From an uncultured Eisenbergiella sp. (GTDB lineage: Bacteria > Bacillota > Clostridia > Lachnospirales > Lachnospiraceae): a stretch of 36,492 bases of DNA. A model generated the notes under the pieces. The model was not told the DNA's origin. It saw nothing but the letters and a program-made list of their open reading frames with translations, and did not search any database. Location: contig CANQFM010000030.1 of NCBI GenBank assembly GCA_947598825.1, forward strand, positions 1 to 36,492, written 5' to 3'. The position numbers and the translations under genes are program-made. The stretch's first letter is position 1; every line of letters starts with the position of its first letter. Shown here piece by piece: positions 18,016 through 26,664 of the stretch.

Positions 18016-18725
18016 GACGCCCTGCCCCCTTTCCTGCGCAAAAGCGAGCTGCACAAATTCACCGTCCCCCGCATGAAAGCAGGAAAAGCCTTAAACGTCA
18101 CCCAGGCCAGCAGCATCGTCAGAAGAATGCCCAGGCCTATGATCAGCAGGCTTGCGCCGATCAGGAAAAGCGCTCCCGCCGGATAGAGCGCCAGCTTCGT
18201 ACAGGCCGCGATAAGGGAAATAACGCCTACCGCAACGCAAAGCACGCCTGCCAGCAGAAAACAGACTACCACCGCCACGACTGCGGCCAGAAAAACCGCC
18301 GCTATAACAAGCGCCGCCACTGCCATCGGAATGAGAACGGGAAACGCCAGGATCCCCAAAAGCACCAGCAAAACGATCATGCCGCCGCTCATTCCCTTCT
18401 TACCCGTCGTTTTGTCCGCGCCGGACCGATCTCGATACCGTCGGTTCAAATCCTCCTGTATCATCTCATGTTTCGCTCCGGTATCCGCCTGTGAAAAACC
18501 GCGTTCGGAGAAAACGCCCTGCCGTCCCTCCTCGTCCTTTAAGCCGTCCCGGATGGACGCCGCCACTTCCTCCGGCGTCCCGAGGATCGGCTGCACATCC
18601 TCCTCGGGCCCCACTCCGGCGTCGCTCAGATAATCTTCATAATACTGCACCGCTTCCCTGCGTTCCCCTTCGGGAAGACCGGCGAGCAGCATCGAAAGCT
18701 TCCCGATAAAATCCTTTCTGTTCAT
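18012..18725 (-). CDS. DUF1700-family membrane protein
   Basis: 237 residues from the ATG at 18723-18725, which overlaps the padR stop as ATGA; a longer frame to 18779 has no better ribosome site. The N-terminal 80 residues are the DUF1700 helical domain (RKDFIGKLSMLLAGLPEGER, then YYEDYLSDAG and a GTPEEVAASI helix-turn). A basic linker and four or five closely spaced membrane helices (about 112-225) follow. The PadR/DUF1700/DUF4097 trio is a recurrent module in Firmicutes linked to envelope stress or antimicrobial response; function unproven. Confidence 0.88.
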   Translation of the reverse strand: MNRKDFIGKLSMLLAGLPEGERREAVQYYEDYLSDAGVGPEEDVQPILGTPEEVAASIRDGLKDEEGRQGVFSERGFSQADTGAKHEMIQEDLNRRYRDRSGADKTTGKKGMSGGMIVLLVLLGILAFPVLIPMAVAALVIAAVFLAAVVAVVVCFLLAGVLCVAVGVISLIAACTKLALYPAGALFLIGASLLIIGLGILLTMLLAWVTFKAFPAFMRGTVNLCSSLLRRKGGRAS

Positions 18726-19045
18726 GCGTCCTTCCCTCCCTCGAACATACTGGAAACCTTCCCGGAATAACGTTCCCATTCCGCGCGGTAAAGCTTAAGC
18801 TGCGCGTCGCCCCGGGGAGTCAGTTTATAATACCGGCGGTTCCTGCCGCCGTATTCCCTGTCGTATACTTCCAGGCACTCGTCCCTCTGCAGCCGCCGCA
18901 GGACAGGATACAGGGTGGATTCCGAAAGATCTATGACCTGCCGCACTTCCTGCGTGATCCTGTATCCGTACGTCCCTTCCGCATCCCGGGATACGACCGC
19001 GAGAACGATGGCATCCAGCAGTGCCGCTCCCGTATTAAAAATCAT
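18722..19045 (-). CDS. PadR-family transcriptional regulator
   Basis: Small winged-helix repressor of 107 residues with the family core YGYRITQEV, ESTLYPVLRRLQRD and YKLTPRG. It heads the operon and probably represses it until a ligand or cell-wall stress releases it. The promoter immediately upstream is near consensus and AT-rich. Its stop overlaps the DUF1700 start by four bases, indicating translational coupling. Confidence 0.93.
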   Translation of the reverse strand: MIFNTGAALLDAIVLAVVSRDAEGTYGYRITQEVRQVIDLSESTLYPVLRRLQRDECLEVYDREYGGRNRRYYKLTPRGDAQLKLYRAEWERYSGKVSSMFEGGKDA

Positions 19046-19088
19046 TCCGCACGCCCCTTTCCCGTTTCATACTGTGTTTTCGTATAAT

Positions 19089-19117
19089 ACTATATATGAT
19101 ATAATATTATTTGTCAA
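19089..19117 (-). promoter_or_regulatory. Sigma-A promoter of the padR operon
   Basis: TTGACA (19117-19112), a 17-base spacer and TATAGT (19094-19089). The spacer and -10 form an imperfect AT palindrome (ATATCATATATAGTAT) that could be a PadR site. Confidence 0.75.
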
Positions 19118-19154
19118 CAAATATTAAAAGAATACTTCCTTAAGAATTTCTAAA

Positions 19155-19190
19155 GGGCGGGCAGGCAGCCAATCCGCTGCCCGTCCGCCC
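19155..19190 (-). terminator. Rho-independent terminator after the folate ECF gene
   Basis: GC-rich 15-base arms (19155-19169 and 19176-19190) with one G-T pair, one mismatch and a six-base loop. On the minus strand it lies 20 bases after the stop and is followed by a short T-rich tract. Confidence 0.65.
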
Positions 19191-19209
19191 CATTCTGCGA
19201 CCCGTGGAC

Positions 19210-19785
19210 TCACTTTTTTTTCCCATTCACAAAAATACCCAGCATTCGGAACAGCCCCGCCCGCTCAAAGACCTTTAAAAGCAGATAGAGGACCACCGTA
19301 TCCACCGGCCACATGATCAGGTTGCTCACCAGCCGGTCCGGCAGCCGCAGAAAAAAACTCCAGCCATAATATTGAGAAAGCCAATAGGTGCCAAGCAGGA
19401 CATTGATCCCCAATCCGACCACCAGCTTCATCACCAGGATCCGCCAGAAACGGATGGGCTTATGGTATAGAAAAGACCCATACACCAGCCCCGCCAGAAA
19501 CGCGTTCAGGGTCAGTCCCGGAATAAAGCCGCCGGTGGGCTTGAGCAGATATTTCAGAATATCCAGCATCGCGGCAAATACGCTCCCCACCGCGGGGCCG
19601 AAGATAAAATCCACAAATTCATTGGGCAATCCGGAAAATCCGATCCTGATATAGTCGCCGATCTGGATCGAAGCCACATAGCTTAAGACGATCGCAAGAG
19701 CAGCAAAAACGCCGCACAGACAGATCGTGCGCACATTTTTAAATTCCCGCGCGGAATCTGTAAACAAGGCAGCCATTTTCTTCAT
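19210..19785 (-). CDS. folT: ECF transporter substrate-binding subunit, folate (FolT) type
   Basis: Membrane S component, 191 residues with about six hydrophobic segments. I choose the ATG at 19783-19785 because GGAGGAGG lies seven bases before it; the longer frame to 19995 runs through the intergenic region. FolT-family features are IRIGFSGLPNEFVDFIFGP and the loop LKYLLKPTGGFIPGLTLNAF. It lacks its own ATPase genes here. It follows the DUF1624 gene after 85 bases. Folate uptake is the family assignment, not proven. Confidence 0.85.
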   Translation of the reverse strand: MKKMAALFTDSAREFKNVRTICLCGVFAALAIVLSYVASIQIGDYIRIGFSGLPNEFVDFIFGPAVGSVFAAMLDILKYLLKPTGGFIPGLTLNAFLAGLVYGSFLYHKPIRFWRILVMKLVVGLGINVLLGTYWLSQYYGWSFFLRLPDRLVSNLIMWPVDTVVLYLLLKVFERAGLFRMLGIFVNGKKK

Positions 19786-19870
19786 AAAAATACCTCCTCC
19801 TACAGACATCCGGCCGCACATAACGCGTACAGACCTGCCCTGCAACTTAGGATCACTGACAAAATCCATT

Positions 19871-20638
19871 CTAACACAGAACTTCAGAAACGCAAGCCTG
19901 AATTTGCTGCAGCGCCCACAGCAGGGCATAAACCGCCGGCTGATGCAAAAGATACAAAAGCAGCGAGCGTCGTCCGATCCATTCCAATCCGCCAATCCCT
20001 GGCCGATCCAGCCAGTCCAGCCCTACCGTCCGGGACAGCGCCCGGTTGCAAAAATAGCCGGCCGCATATAAAAAGACCCAGGGAAAAAGGGAAAAATAAT
20101 CCACCGAATAAAACCCCGGATCCGGGAATCCCAGCCAGGTCATAAACCATCCCCGGTACAGCCCCTCCGGCAGCCTGGCCAGACAGAACTGCCCTTCAAA
20201 TCCCAGCATTCCTCTATTAACATCTCTGCAGACCACAAACAACAGCAGAGACGCCAAAAGCCCCGGCAGCGCCGGGACTTTTTCCAGGGGTTTTTCCAGA
20301 AGGATCCAGATCCCCATGCAGGAACCGATCAGCGTCAGCACGCCGAACACCACCCGGTTGGAGGGCATCAGCAAAACGGTCACCGCCGTGATCAGAACGC
20401 CGCTTCCAAAAACCATTGCCGCCCGCCGCAGCTTTCTTTTGCCGAAAGGCTGACAGAAACCAGACAACAGGATGAATGTCCAGCAGATGCTCTGCTGCCA
20501 CCAGTAGGCCACAGCGCCATGAAACCAGGGCCAGTCATGTCCGAAGATCCAGACCAGATCCCAGCAGGTATGATACAGTATCATGCTGATCAGCGTAATG
20601 CCCCGGAGCGCGTCCAGGGCATGATAGCGTTTTCCCAT
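19871..20638 (-). CDS. DUF1624 / HGSNAT-like membrane acyltransferase-type protein
   Basis: 255 residues. GGAG lies six bases before the ATG at 20636-20638, so I prefer it to the ATG six bases earlier. About seven membrane helices. The start, ALDALRGITLISMILYHTCWD (core LDALRGITLISMILYH), is the signature of the heparan-alpha-glucosaminide N-acetyltransferase catalytic domain family, whose bacterial members probably move acyl groups across the membrane. A late LLLYLLHQPAVYALL helix also fits. The substrate is unknown. It lies 12 bases downstream of putP. Confidence 0.85.
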   Translation of the reverse strand: MGKRYHALDALRGITLISMILYHTCWDLVWIFGHDWPWFHGAVAYWWQQSICWTFILLSGFCQPFGKRKLRRAAMVFGSGVLITAVTVLLMPSNRVVFGVLTLIGSCMGIWILLEKPLEKVPALPGLLASLLLFVVCRDVNRGMLGFEGQFCLARLPEGLYRGWFMTWLGFPDPGFYSVDYFSLFPWVFLYAAGYFCNRALSRTVGLDWLDRPGIGGLEWIGRRSLLLYLLHQPAVYALLWALQQIQACVSEVLC

Positions 20639-20650
20639 ACCCATCTCCGA

Positions 20651-22192
20651 TCAGGAAATGACCCCGTTTCCCTTTGCCGCTTCAAACTCCTCCTGGATCT
20701 CCTTGCCCGGCTCCTTTGTCAACAGGCTCACCACAACGATGACGACGATCCCTACGAGAAACGCGGGAAGCAGTTCATAGATTCCAAAAACACCGCCCAT
20801 AGGCGCGATCAGATATTTCCAGACGAACACCGAAACGCCGCCGGCCACCATGCCCGCCAGCGCGCCGGGGAAGGTCGTCCGTTTCCAGAACAGCGCGCAG
20901 ATCACCAGAGGCCCGAAGCTGGCTCCAAACCCCGCCCAGGCGAAGGAAACGATCCCGAAGATGGAGCTGTTGGGATCCCTCGCAATGATCACGCCCAGGA
21001 TCGCGATGACCACCACCGTCAGCCGGGCCGTCAGCATACTGGCGCGCTGGGAAAGCTTCAAATGAAAGGCTTCCTGCAGAATATTCTGCGACACGCTGGA
21101 GGAAGCGGCCAAAAGCTGCGAATCCGCCGTAGACATCGTACTGGCCAGAATCCCGGCCATGATCAGCCCGGCCATCAGCGCCGGGAAAATACCATAGTTG
21201 GAAAGCAAATCCGCGATCCGCACGATAACGGTCTCCGTATCGGAACCGGAAAGGGAAGCGATCAGCCCGTTGGCGCTCATGCTCCTGCCCACCAGACCGA
21301 TCAGAAGCGCCAGCGCCATGGCAATCACCACCCAGACAGAGGCCACACGGCGGGACAGCTTCAGCTTCGCTTCATTTTCAATCGCCATAAAACGCAGCAG
21401 AATGTGAGGCATTCCAAAATAGCCAAAGCCCCAGGCCAGCGTAGAAACGATCTTCAAAAGGCCGTAGGGCTGCGCCGAAGCAGTGGCCTCCGAATAAGTG
21501 CTGGTAAGGGAAAGATACCCCGGCAGCGCCTTCGCATTCTCGATCACCGCACCTATCCCGCCGGCCGAAACCGTGGAAAAAATCAGCACGAAAAGGATCG
21601 CCACCGTCATGATAATGCTCTGGATAAAGTCCGTGACGGAAGCCGCCAGAAATCCCCCGGCCGCGGTATATCCCACGATGACCAGCGCGGAAATGACCAT
21701 GGCCACCATGTAATCCATTCCGAACAGAGAGGAAAACAGCTTGCCGCAGGCCGCGAAACCGGAAGCCGTATAGGGGACGAAAAAGATAATGATGATCAGC
21801 GCCGCAATGGCAGCCAGAATGCTCTTTTCATCCTTAAAACGCCGGGAAAAGAACTGCGGCAGCGTGAAGGAATTGGTCAGATGCGTATACCGGCGCAGCC
21901 TCCGCGCGGTAAGCAGCCAGTTAAAATAGGTGCCCACCGCCAGGCCGATGATGGTCCATCCCACATCCGCCACACCGGACAGATAGGCCAGCCCCGGCAG
22001 GCCCATCAGAAGATAACTGGACATATCGGAGGCCTCCGCGCTCATCGCGGTGACCAAAGGCCCCAGCCTGCGTCCGCCCAAATAGAAATCCGACGTGGAC
22101 TCGTTCTTATTCGCAAACTGGAACCCCACCGCCAGCACCAGGGCCAGATAGACAAAGATCGTGATCAGAATACAAATGGAAGCTGCGCTCAT
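20651..22192 (-). CDS. putP: Sodium/proline symporter PutP
   Basis: Sodium-driven solute symporter of the SSS family, 513 residues with about 13 membrane helices. Family signatures are DFYLGGRRLGPLVTAMSAEASDMSSYLLMGLPG (core SAEASDMSSYLLMGLPG, the sodium and substrate site), GGFLAASVTDFIQSIIM near 175, and MAGLIMAGILASTMSTADSQLL near 320. These match proline transporters more closely than other SSS members. GGAG precedes the ATG. An osmolyte transporter fits with the potassium genes elsewhere in the window. Confidence 0.93.
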   Translation of the reverse strand: MSAASICILITIFVYLALVLAVGFQFANKNESTSDFYLGGRRLGPLVTAMSAEASDMSSYLLMGLPGLAYLSGVADVGWTIIGLAVGTYFNWLLTARRLRRYTHLTNSFTLPQFFSRRFKDEKSILAAIAALIIIIFFVPYTASGFAACGKLFSSLFGMDYMVAMVISALVIVGYTAAGGFLAASVTDFIQSIIMTVAILFVLIFSTVSAGGIGAVIENAKALPGYLSLTSTYSEATASAQPYGLLKIVSTLAWGFGYFGMPHILLRFMAIENEAKLKLSRRVASVWVVIAMALALLIGLVGRSMSANGLIASLSGSDTETVIVRIADLLSNYGIFPALMAGLIMAGILASTMSTADSQLLAASSSVSQNILQEAFHLKLSQRASMLTARLTVVVIAILGVIIARDPNSSIFGIVSFAWAGFGASFGPLVICALFWKRTTFPGALAGMVAGGVSVFVWKYLIAPMGGVFGIYELLPAFLVGIVVIVVVSLLTKEPGKEIQEEFEAAKGNGVIS

Positions 22193-22212
22193 ATGCTTTC
22201 TCCTTTGACATT

Positions 22213-22266
22213 TTGCCGCATCAGAGGCGGCAATTCTTTCTTCCTTTACTCTGGTAAAGCATTATA
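22213..22266 (-). promoter_or_regulatory. putP promoter and leader hairpin
   Basis: Extended -10 TGTTATAAT on the minus strand (TATAAT 22266-22261) with a poor -35. Downstream a 7-base stem TTGCCGC/GCGGCAA (22213-22233) lies in the leader, ahead of the ribosome site. Confidence 0.5.
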
Positions 22267-22339
22267 ACATAAAACTGTCCGGAAAGGAATAGGAAAAATG
22301 CCGGATTACGGGAAAGCATATGAGGACAGGGCCGTCAAC

Positions 22340-22385
22340 TTGACAGAGAACTGGTATTGTGCTAAAATAAATCACACTTTATTTT
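22340..22385 (+). promoter_or_regulatory. Consensus promoter with inverted repeat before the first DUF4143 ATPase
   Basis: TTGACA (22340-22345), a 17-base spacer and TAAAAT (22363-22368). AAAATAAA (22364-22371) and TTTATTTT (22378-22385) form a perfect 8-base inverted repeat across the expected start site, a candidate operator. Confidence 0.75.
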
Positions 22386-22400
22386 GGACGAGGTTTGATT

Positions 22401-23627
22401 ATGAAATATATTGAGCGTGAACTGGAACGGAAATTCTTGAGCATGGCCGGGGTGTTTAAAGCGGTGATGGTGGTGGGCGCACGGCAGATTGGGAAATCCA
22501 CCATGCTGCGCCGCCTGGCTGACCGGCAGGGGCGTCAGTGGGTCTCCATGGACGACCAGCAGACAAGGGAACTTGCGAGAAACGATCCAAAGCTGTTCTT
22601 TCAAACCTTTCAGCCCCCGCTCTTAATTGACGAGGTGCAGAAGGCCCCGGAACTGTTTGAAACGATCAAAATCCTCTGCGACAACACCGAGGAGCGGGGG
22701 CTGTTCTGGCTTACGGGCTCACAGAGCAGGCGGCTTCTCCGGCAGGCGGGCGATTCCCTCGCCGGGAGGATCTGCGTCCTGAAAATGTACAGCCTGTCCC
22801 AGCGGGAACTGCTCGGAATCCACCCGGCGGATGCCCTGGATTTTTCCTTTGATGCGCTCCAAAAAAGGAACAGACTGTTCCCGGCAAACAACATCGTCGA
22901 CACCTTTGAGCATATCTGGCGCGGCGGGCTGCCAGACGTTCAGACGCTGGACGAGGAGCAGCTTCGGGAATATTTCAACTCCTACATCGAAACCTATCTG
23001 ATGCGGGACGCGGTGGACGATAACGGGATCATGGATACGGAAGGGTTCCGAAAATTCCTTCGGGCCTGCGCAGCTTTCAGCGGCCAGCTTTTAAATTACA
23101 ATGACCTCGCTGTTTCGGCCGGCGTGTCCGGCGTCACGGCCAAAGAGTGGGTCAAGGTGCTTCAAGCCATGGGAATCATCTATCTTTTGGAGCCGTATTC
23201 TTCCAACGAATTGAAGCGGCTCATCAAAACCCCGAAGCTCTACTTCTGCGATACCGGGCTTTGCGCCTACCTGTCCGCCTGGACCGGGAGGGATGTCCTG
23301 ATGAACGGCGCGGCGGCCGGACATTTCTATGAAAACTATGTAGTCGGTGAACTTCTCCGCAGCTACGCTTACGGGAAAGAGAACGTCAACCTCAACTTCT
23401 ATCGGGACAAGGGGCAGAAAGAAATCGACCTTGTGATCGAGAAGGATAACACCCTTCACCCGCTGGAGATCAAAAAGGGGACTGCCCCGGATAAGCGGCT
23501 GGTCAGGACGTTTTCTGTCCTTACCGCCACACAGAAAAAATTGGGAAACGGCGGCGTGGTCTGCATGGCCGACGCTCCGTTTCCCATAGATGAAAGCAAC
23601 TGCTATATTCCCTCCAATATTCTGTGA
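22401..23627 (+). CDS. AAA ATPase with DUF4143 domain
   Basis: 408 residues from the ATG at 22401 (GAGG about seven bases before it); a TTG six bases earlier is also in frame. Walker A GARQIGKST near residue 27, Walker B PLLIDEVQ near 75, and a sensor-like WLTGSQS near 105. A helical DUF4143 region follows, then a C-terminal nuclease-like fold with EIDLVIEKDNTLHPLEIKKG (acidic EID and E-x-K, the PD-(D/E)XK pattern). These proteins are widespread, often multi-copy and of unknown function; a role in mobile-element or defence biology is suspected only. It converges on a distant paralogue 39 bases away. Confidence 0.88.
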   Translation: MKYIERELERKFLSMAGVFKAVMVVGARQIGKSTMLRRLADRQGRQWVSMDDQQTRELARNDPKLFFQTFQPPLLIDEVQKAPELFETIKILCDNTEERGLFWLTGSQSRRLLRQAGDSLAGRICVLKMYSLSQRELLGIHPADALDFSFDALQKRNRLFPANNIVDTFEHIWRGGLPDVQTLDEEQLREYFNSYIETYLMRDAVDDNGIMDTEGFRKFLRACAAFSGQLLNYNDLAVSAGVSGVTAKEWVKVLQAMGIIYLLEPYSSNELKRLIKTPKLYFCDTGLCAYLSAWTGRDVLMNGAAAGHFYENYVVGELLRSYAYGKENVNLNFYRDKGQKEIDLVIEKDNTLHPLEIKKGTAPDKRLVRTFSVLTATQKKLGNGGVVCMADAPFPIDESNCYIPSNIL

Positions 23628-23666
23628 TGATATCCCGACCGTCCCATCCGCCGATTGCCTTACAGG

Positions 23667-24962
23667 TTAAATGCAAAATGCGGCATAGAGAGGAACGGTC
23701 TTTTTTCCGTCCTCAAAGCCAAAGTTTTTTGCAGAAAGCTTAATGGCATAATCCGGCTTATAAGCGGCCATATATACCTTTAAGCTCTTGGCCTTCGTGT
23801 TATCAGCAGATTTGACCTCAATGGGAACGAGCCTGCCATCCCGTTGGATCACAAAATCGACTTCCGCCCCACGCTCCGACTCCCAATAATAGGTCTGGTA
23901 GCCGTTTATCACAAGCTGCACATTCACATAGTTTTCCGCAAGCCCGCCCTTAAAGTCGTTCAGCTCCTCCACCATATAGAGGACATCATTTGCGGCCAGC
24001 TCCTTTTTGGCGGCAAGCAGGCCCAGATCCGAAACATATATCTTGAAAGCGTCAATGTCACGGTAATTTTCCAAAGGCTTCTTCGCCTGTTCCACCTTGA
24101 ATACCTGTGACACGATCCCAGACAGACAGAGCCATTCAATGGCGTTCTCAAATTCGGAGGCCCGCCCGCCTTTCTTGATCAGCTTATATTGAAAACGGGT
24201 ATTTTTTTTCGAGAGCTGCACGGTGATGCTGTTGTAGGCGAGCCGTGTCTTTTTTATCTCATTCAGGTTGTTATATTTGCTCATATCATTGAGATAGCTC
24301 GCCAAAATGGTATCCTGCGTATGGCGCACAAGGATATAATCCTTTGTCTGGGCAAACTGCAGGACGCACTCCGGCATACCGCCCACCACAAGATACTTGC
24401 GGTAAAGCAGCATTGCCGCATCGTGCAAAGCGGAGGGCATAGGTGTGTCGGTCTGAAAGCACTTCTTAATCCGCTCCACCAGAGCGTCCTCCCCCAGTGC
24501 AAGCATAAATTCCTCCATATCCATCGGGTAAAGGGTTTTCATATCGACCTTACCCACTGGGAATGAGAACTTTACACGGTTTACCGCAACGCCTAAAAGA
24601 CTGCCCGCCGCGATGATATGATAATCGGGAGCATCTTCGCAAAAATACTTCAGAGAAGTCAACGCCCGTTCGCAAAGCTGCACCTCGTCAAAGACAATCA
24701 GCGTTTTTTCCCTGATAATGGTTTGCCCTGCAATATGCGACAGAATAGGGAGCAGATAACCGGGGCTGAGGTTTTCCTCAAAGACTTCCGAGAGCTTCGG
24801 ACTTGTTTCAAAGTTAAAATACGCCACATTCTCATAGTGCGTGCGCCCGAACTCCAAAATGGAATACGTCTTGCCAACCTGCCTGGCCCCCTGCAGAATC
24901 AGCGGTTTGCGGTGTCTGCTCTCTTTCCATTTTTCTAAAAAAGGCATGATTTTCCGGTACAT
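23667..24962 (-). CDS. AAA ATPase with DUF4143 domain, second and divergent
   Basis: 431 residues, same architecture as the facing gene but with little shared sequence. Walker A GARQVGKTY near residue 25, Walker B TLIVFDEVQLC near 90, AAGSLLGVAV near 118, DUF4143-type VSDLGLLAAK near 312, and a C-terminal PD-(D/E)XK-like GAEVDFVIQRDGRLVPIEVKSA. GGAGG lies before the ATG. It sits at the junction where base composition turns AT-rich, so it may have entered with the island or marked its insertion point (inference). Confidence 0.88.
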   Translation of the reverse strand: MYRKIMPFLEKWKESRHRKPLILQGARQVGKTYSILEFGRTHYENVAYFNFETSPKLSEVFEENLSPGYLLPILSHIAGQTIIREKTLIVFDEVQLCERALTSLKYFCEDAPDYHIIAAGSLLGVAVNRVKFSFPVGKVDMKTLYPMDMEEFMLALGEDALVERIKKCFQTDTPMPSALHDAAMLLYRKYLVVGGMPECVLQFAQTKDYILVRHTQDTILASYLNDMSKYNNLNEIKKTRLAYNSITVQLSKKNTRFQYKLIKKGGRASEFENAIEWLCLSGIVSQVFKVEQAKKPLENYRDIDAFKIYVSDLGLLAAKKELAANDVLYMVEELNDFKGGLAENYVNVQLVINGYQTYYWESERGAEVDFVIQRDGRLVPIEVKSADNTKAKSLKVYMAAYKPDYAIKLSAKNFGFEDGKKTVPLYAAFCI

Positions 24963-24991
24963 AGATGATCCTCCTGTCAGAAGTCACCTAT

Positions 24992-25020
24992 AGTATAGCG
25001 AATATTTGTGTAAAAATCAA
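24992..25020 (-). promoter_or_regulatory. Promoter of the second DUF4143 ATPase
   Basis: TTGATT (25020-25015), a 17-base spacer and TATACT (24997-24992) on the minus strand, about 30 bases before the start codon. Confidence 0.6.
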
Positions 25021-25264
25021 TCAAAATATTTATATTATCCTCATTAAATTGCACGAATATTTATTATTAAATTACTTTATTTCGTGTGAATCACTGTCCC
25101 TTGACAATAATCAGTTAAATTTAAAGATTTTTCATCATAAGTGTCAGATGGGGCGTTCACATTGATGACGTATAACGAGATGACCTGGTATTACAGAGAC
25201 TAAACCTTGACTAATTCCTTGACTATCACTGCAGAAAGATCAATATCTGCTGCAGGATCATCCT

Positions 25265-26385
25265 CTGCGATGTGGAATGTGCCTCCTGTCCTACCTACAA
25301 TCAAGCCTGCCTTGATTTTGAAAAAAACGCTATTCCCACCTTGATAAGACCCCTTACGTCTGCAACGGTTGTTCGAAGAAAATCAACCACTGCACCATCG
25401 CACAAAAGAACTCTTATAATGCCAGGTTCGCCGACCGCAAGTATCGCGAAACCCTGAGCGCCTCAAGAACGGGGATCAGCCTTACCAGAACAGGAACTGC
25501 ATAGGAAAGATGCTATTATTTCCCCTCTCATTGCGCAGGGACAATCTCCCTATCAGATCGTCACAAGCCATCCGGAACTCGTCCTGTTCGTCCGCACACT
25601 CTACTTTTACATCAATCCGGACCTCTTTACTGCCAGGGACATCGATTTGAAGCGCAAGGTGAAGGTCAAGCCGCGGAAATGTTATAGCACACAGATCACG
25701 AACCGTTCTGTCTTTACCAGACGCACTTTCAGTGATTTCCAGGCGCTATAGCTTTCTTACTTTGTCGAAATGGGCACTGTCCATTCTTCGCGGGATTCCA
25801 ATAAGACACTGCTCACCTTCTTTTTCACAAAGGGAAAACTGTTCCTAGCCTTCCTTATGAACCGCTGTACGAAAGGCGCAACACATCTTGTGTTCAATTG
25901 TCTGGAAAATGTATGTGAATCGCCATGTTCGTCTCCGTCTATAAACATATCCTAATTGAAAGGGGGTCAGAGTTTAGAGCCCCGGATGCCCTGGAAAAGG
26001 TACGGACGGCATCCAGCGCACAAGAGTCTATTACTGTGATCTCATGCGCTACGGACAGAAGGACGGAGTGGAGCAGGCGCACACGATGCTTCGTATGATA
26101 CTACCGAAAGGCACCAGCCTTGAGTTCCTGACCCTGTGGGATGTAAACCTGACCATAAACCACATCAATTTAACACCACGGGAAAGCTTCGGGGAAAAAC
26201 TCCTTACAGCACCGTTCTAAAGATACTCGGAGAAGATGTTCCGAATGCATTTCAGCTTCGGCTGGTCGACCCGGATGAAGTCAACCTGACGCCTAAGCTG
26301 ATCCAATTTAACCACCAACCCACTGCCCATCAGATCTGCTGTCAGACTGGAGATAAACATTTCATAATTTCTGTAAATGACCAGT
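25265..26385 (+). pseudogene. Decayed IS30-family transposase
   Basis: Translation pieced across frames gives a recognisable IS30-family transposase: VCNGCSKKINHCTIAQK, then ADRKYRETLSASRTGIS, then SPLIAQGQSPYQIVTSHPEL, TVHSSRDSNKTLLTFFFTKG, GSEFRAPDALEK, VYYCDLMRYGQKDGVEQAH and finally VNLTINHINLTPRESF. There are in-frame stops (for example TAG after FQAL near 25750 and TAG near 25500) and at least three frame changes. The first catalytic Asp expected in E-M-D-T-V reads Gly (EMGTV), so the element is inactive. The N-terminal DNA-binding region is not readable. No clear terminal repeats were found. Confidence 0.85.
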
Positions 26386-26568
26386 AGAATTCAGTCTGGT
26401 ACTCTGTCTTCCAGTGGTCTATTTCTTATGTTCTAAAACCAGATCTTTTTTGAAAAGTTAGAATAATTATAACAGATATCTGCTGTTTTATCATTACAAT
26501 GCTGCCTAATCCCCCAAAAAATCTAAAAGGGTGTAGAATTTAATCTGCACCTAAATTTCAAGTCACTC

Positions 26569-26625
26569 TTACAAAACAGGATTTTCATTTACAAAACGGG
26601 AATTTCAAGTTACAAATGAGACTCT
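26569..26625. repeat. Three degenerate 20-21 base direct repeats next to the IS30 remnant
   Basis: TTACAAAAC at 26569 and 26589 and TTACAAATG at 26610, each followed by a related GGGA/TTTTCA segment, with a period of 20-21 bases. They may be a transposase-binding end of the IS30 copy or an unrelated repeat; they lie 40 bases past the end of thyX. Confidence 0.5.
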
Positions 26626-26664
26626 CGACTTGCCATTCACCCATAATAGGAAATGCAGCCGAAA

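Noticed and set aside
19786-19870. Possible tetrahydrofolate riboswitch before the folate ECF gene
   Set aside because: Only short fragments resemble the consensus; the required helices and long-range pairing could not be assembled in 85 bases.
20519-22267. 582-residue open frame antisense to putP
   Set aside because: Low-complexity, rich in His, Gln, Arg and Gly, no domain pattern, and fully opposite a clear sodium/proline symporter.
23628-23666. Terminator between the convergent DUF4143 genes
   Set aside because: No stem of useful length and no T-run in the 39-base gap.
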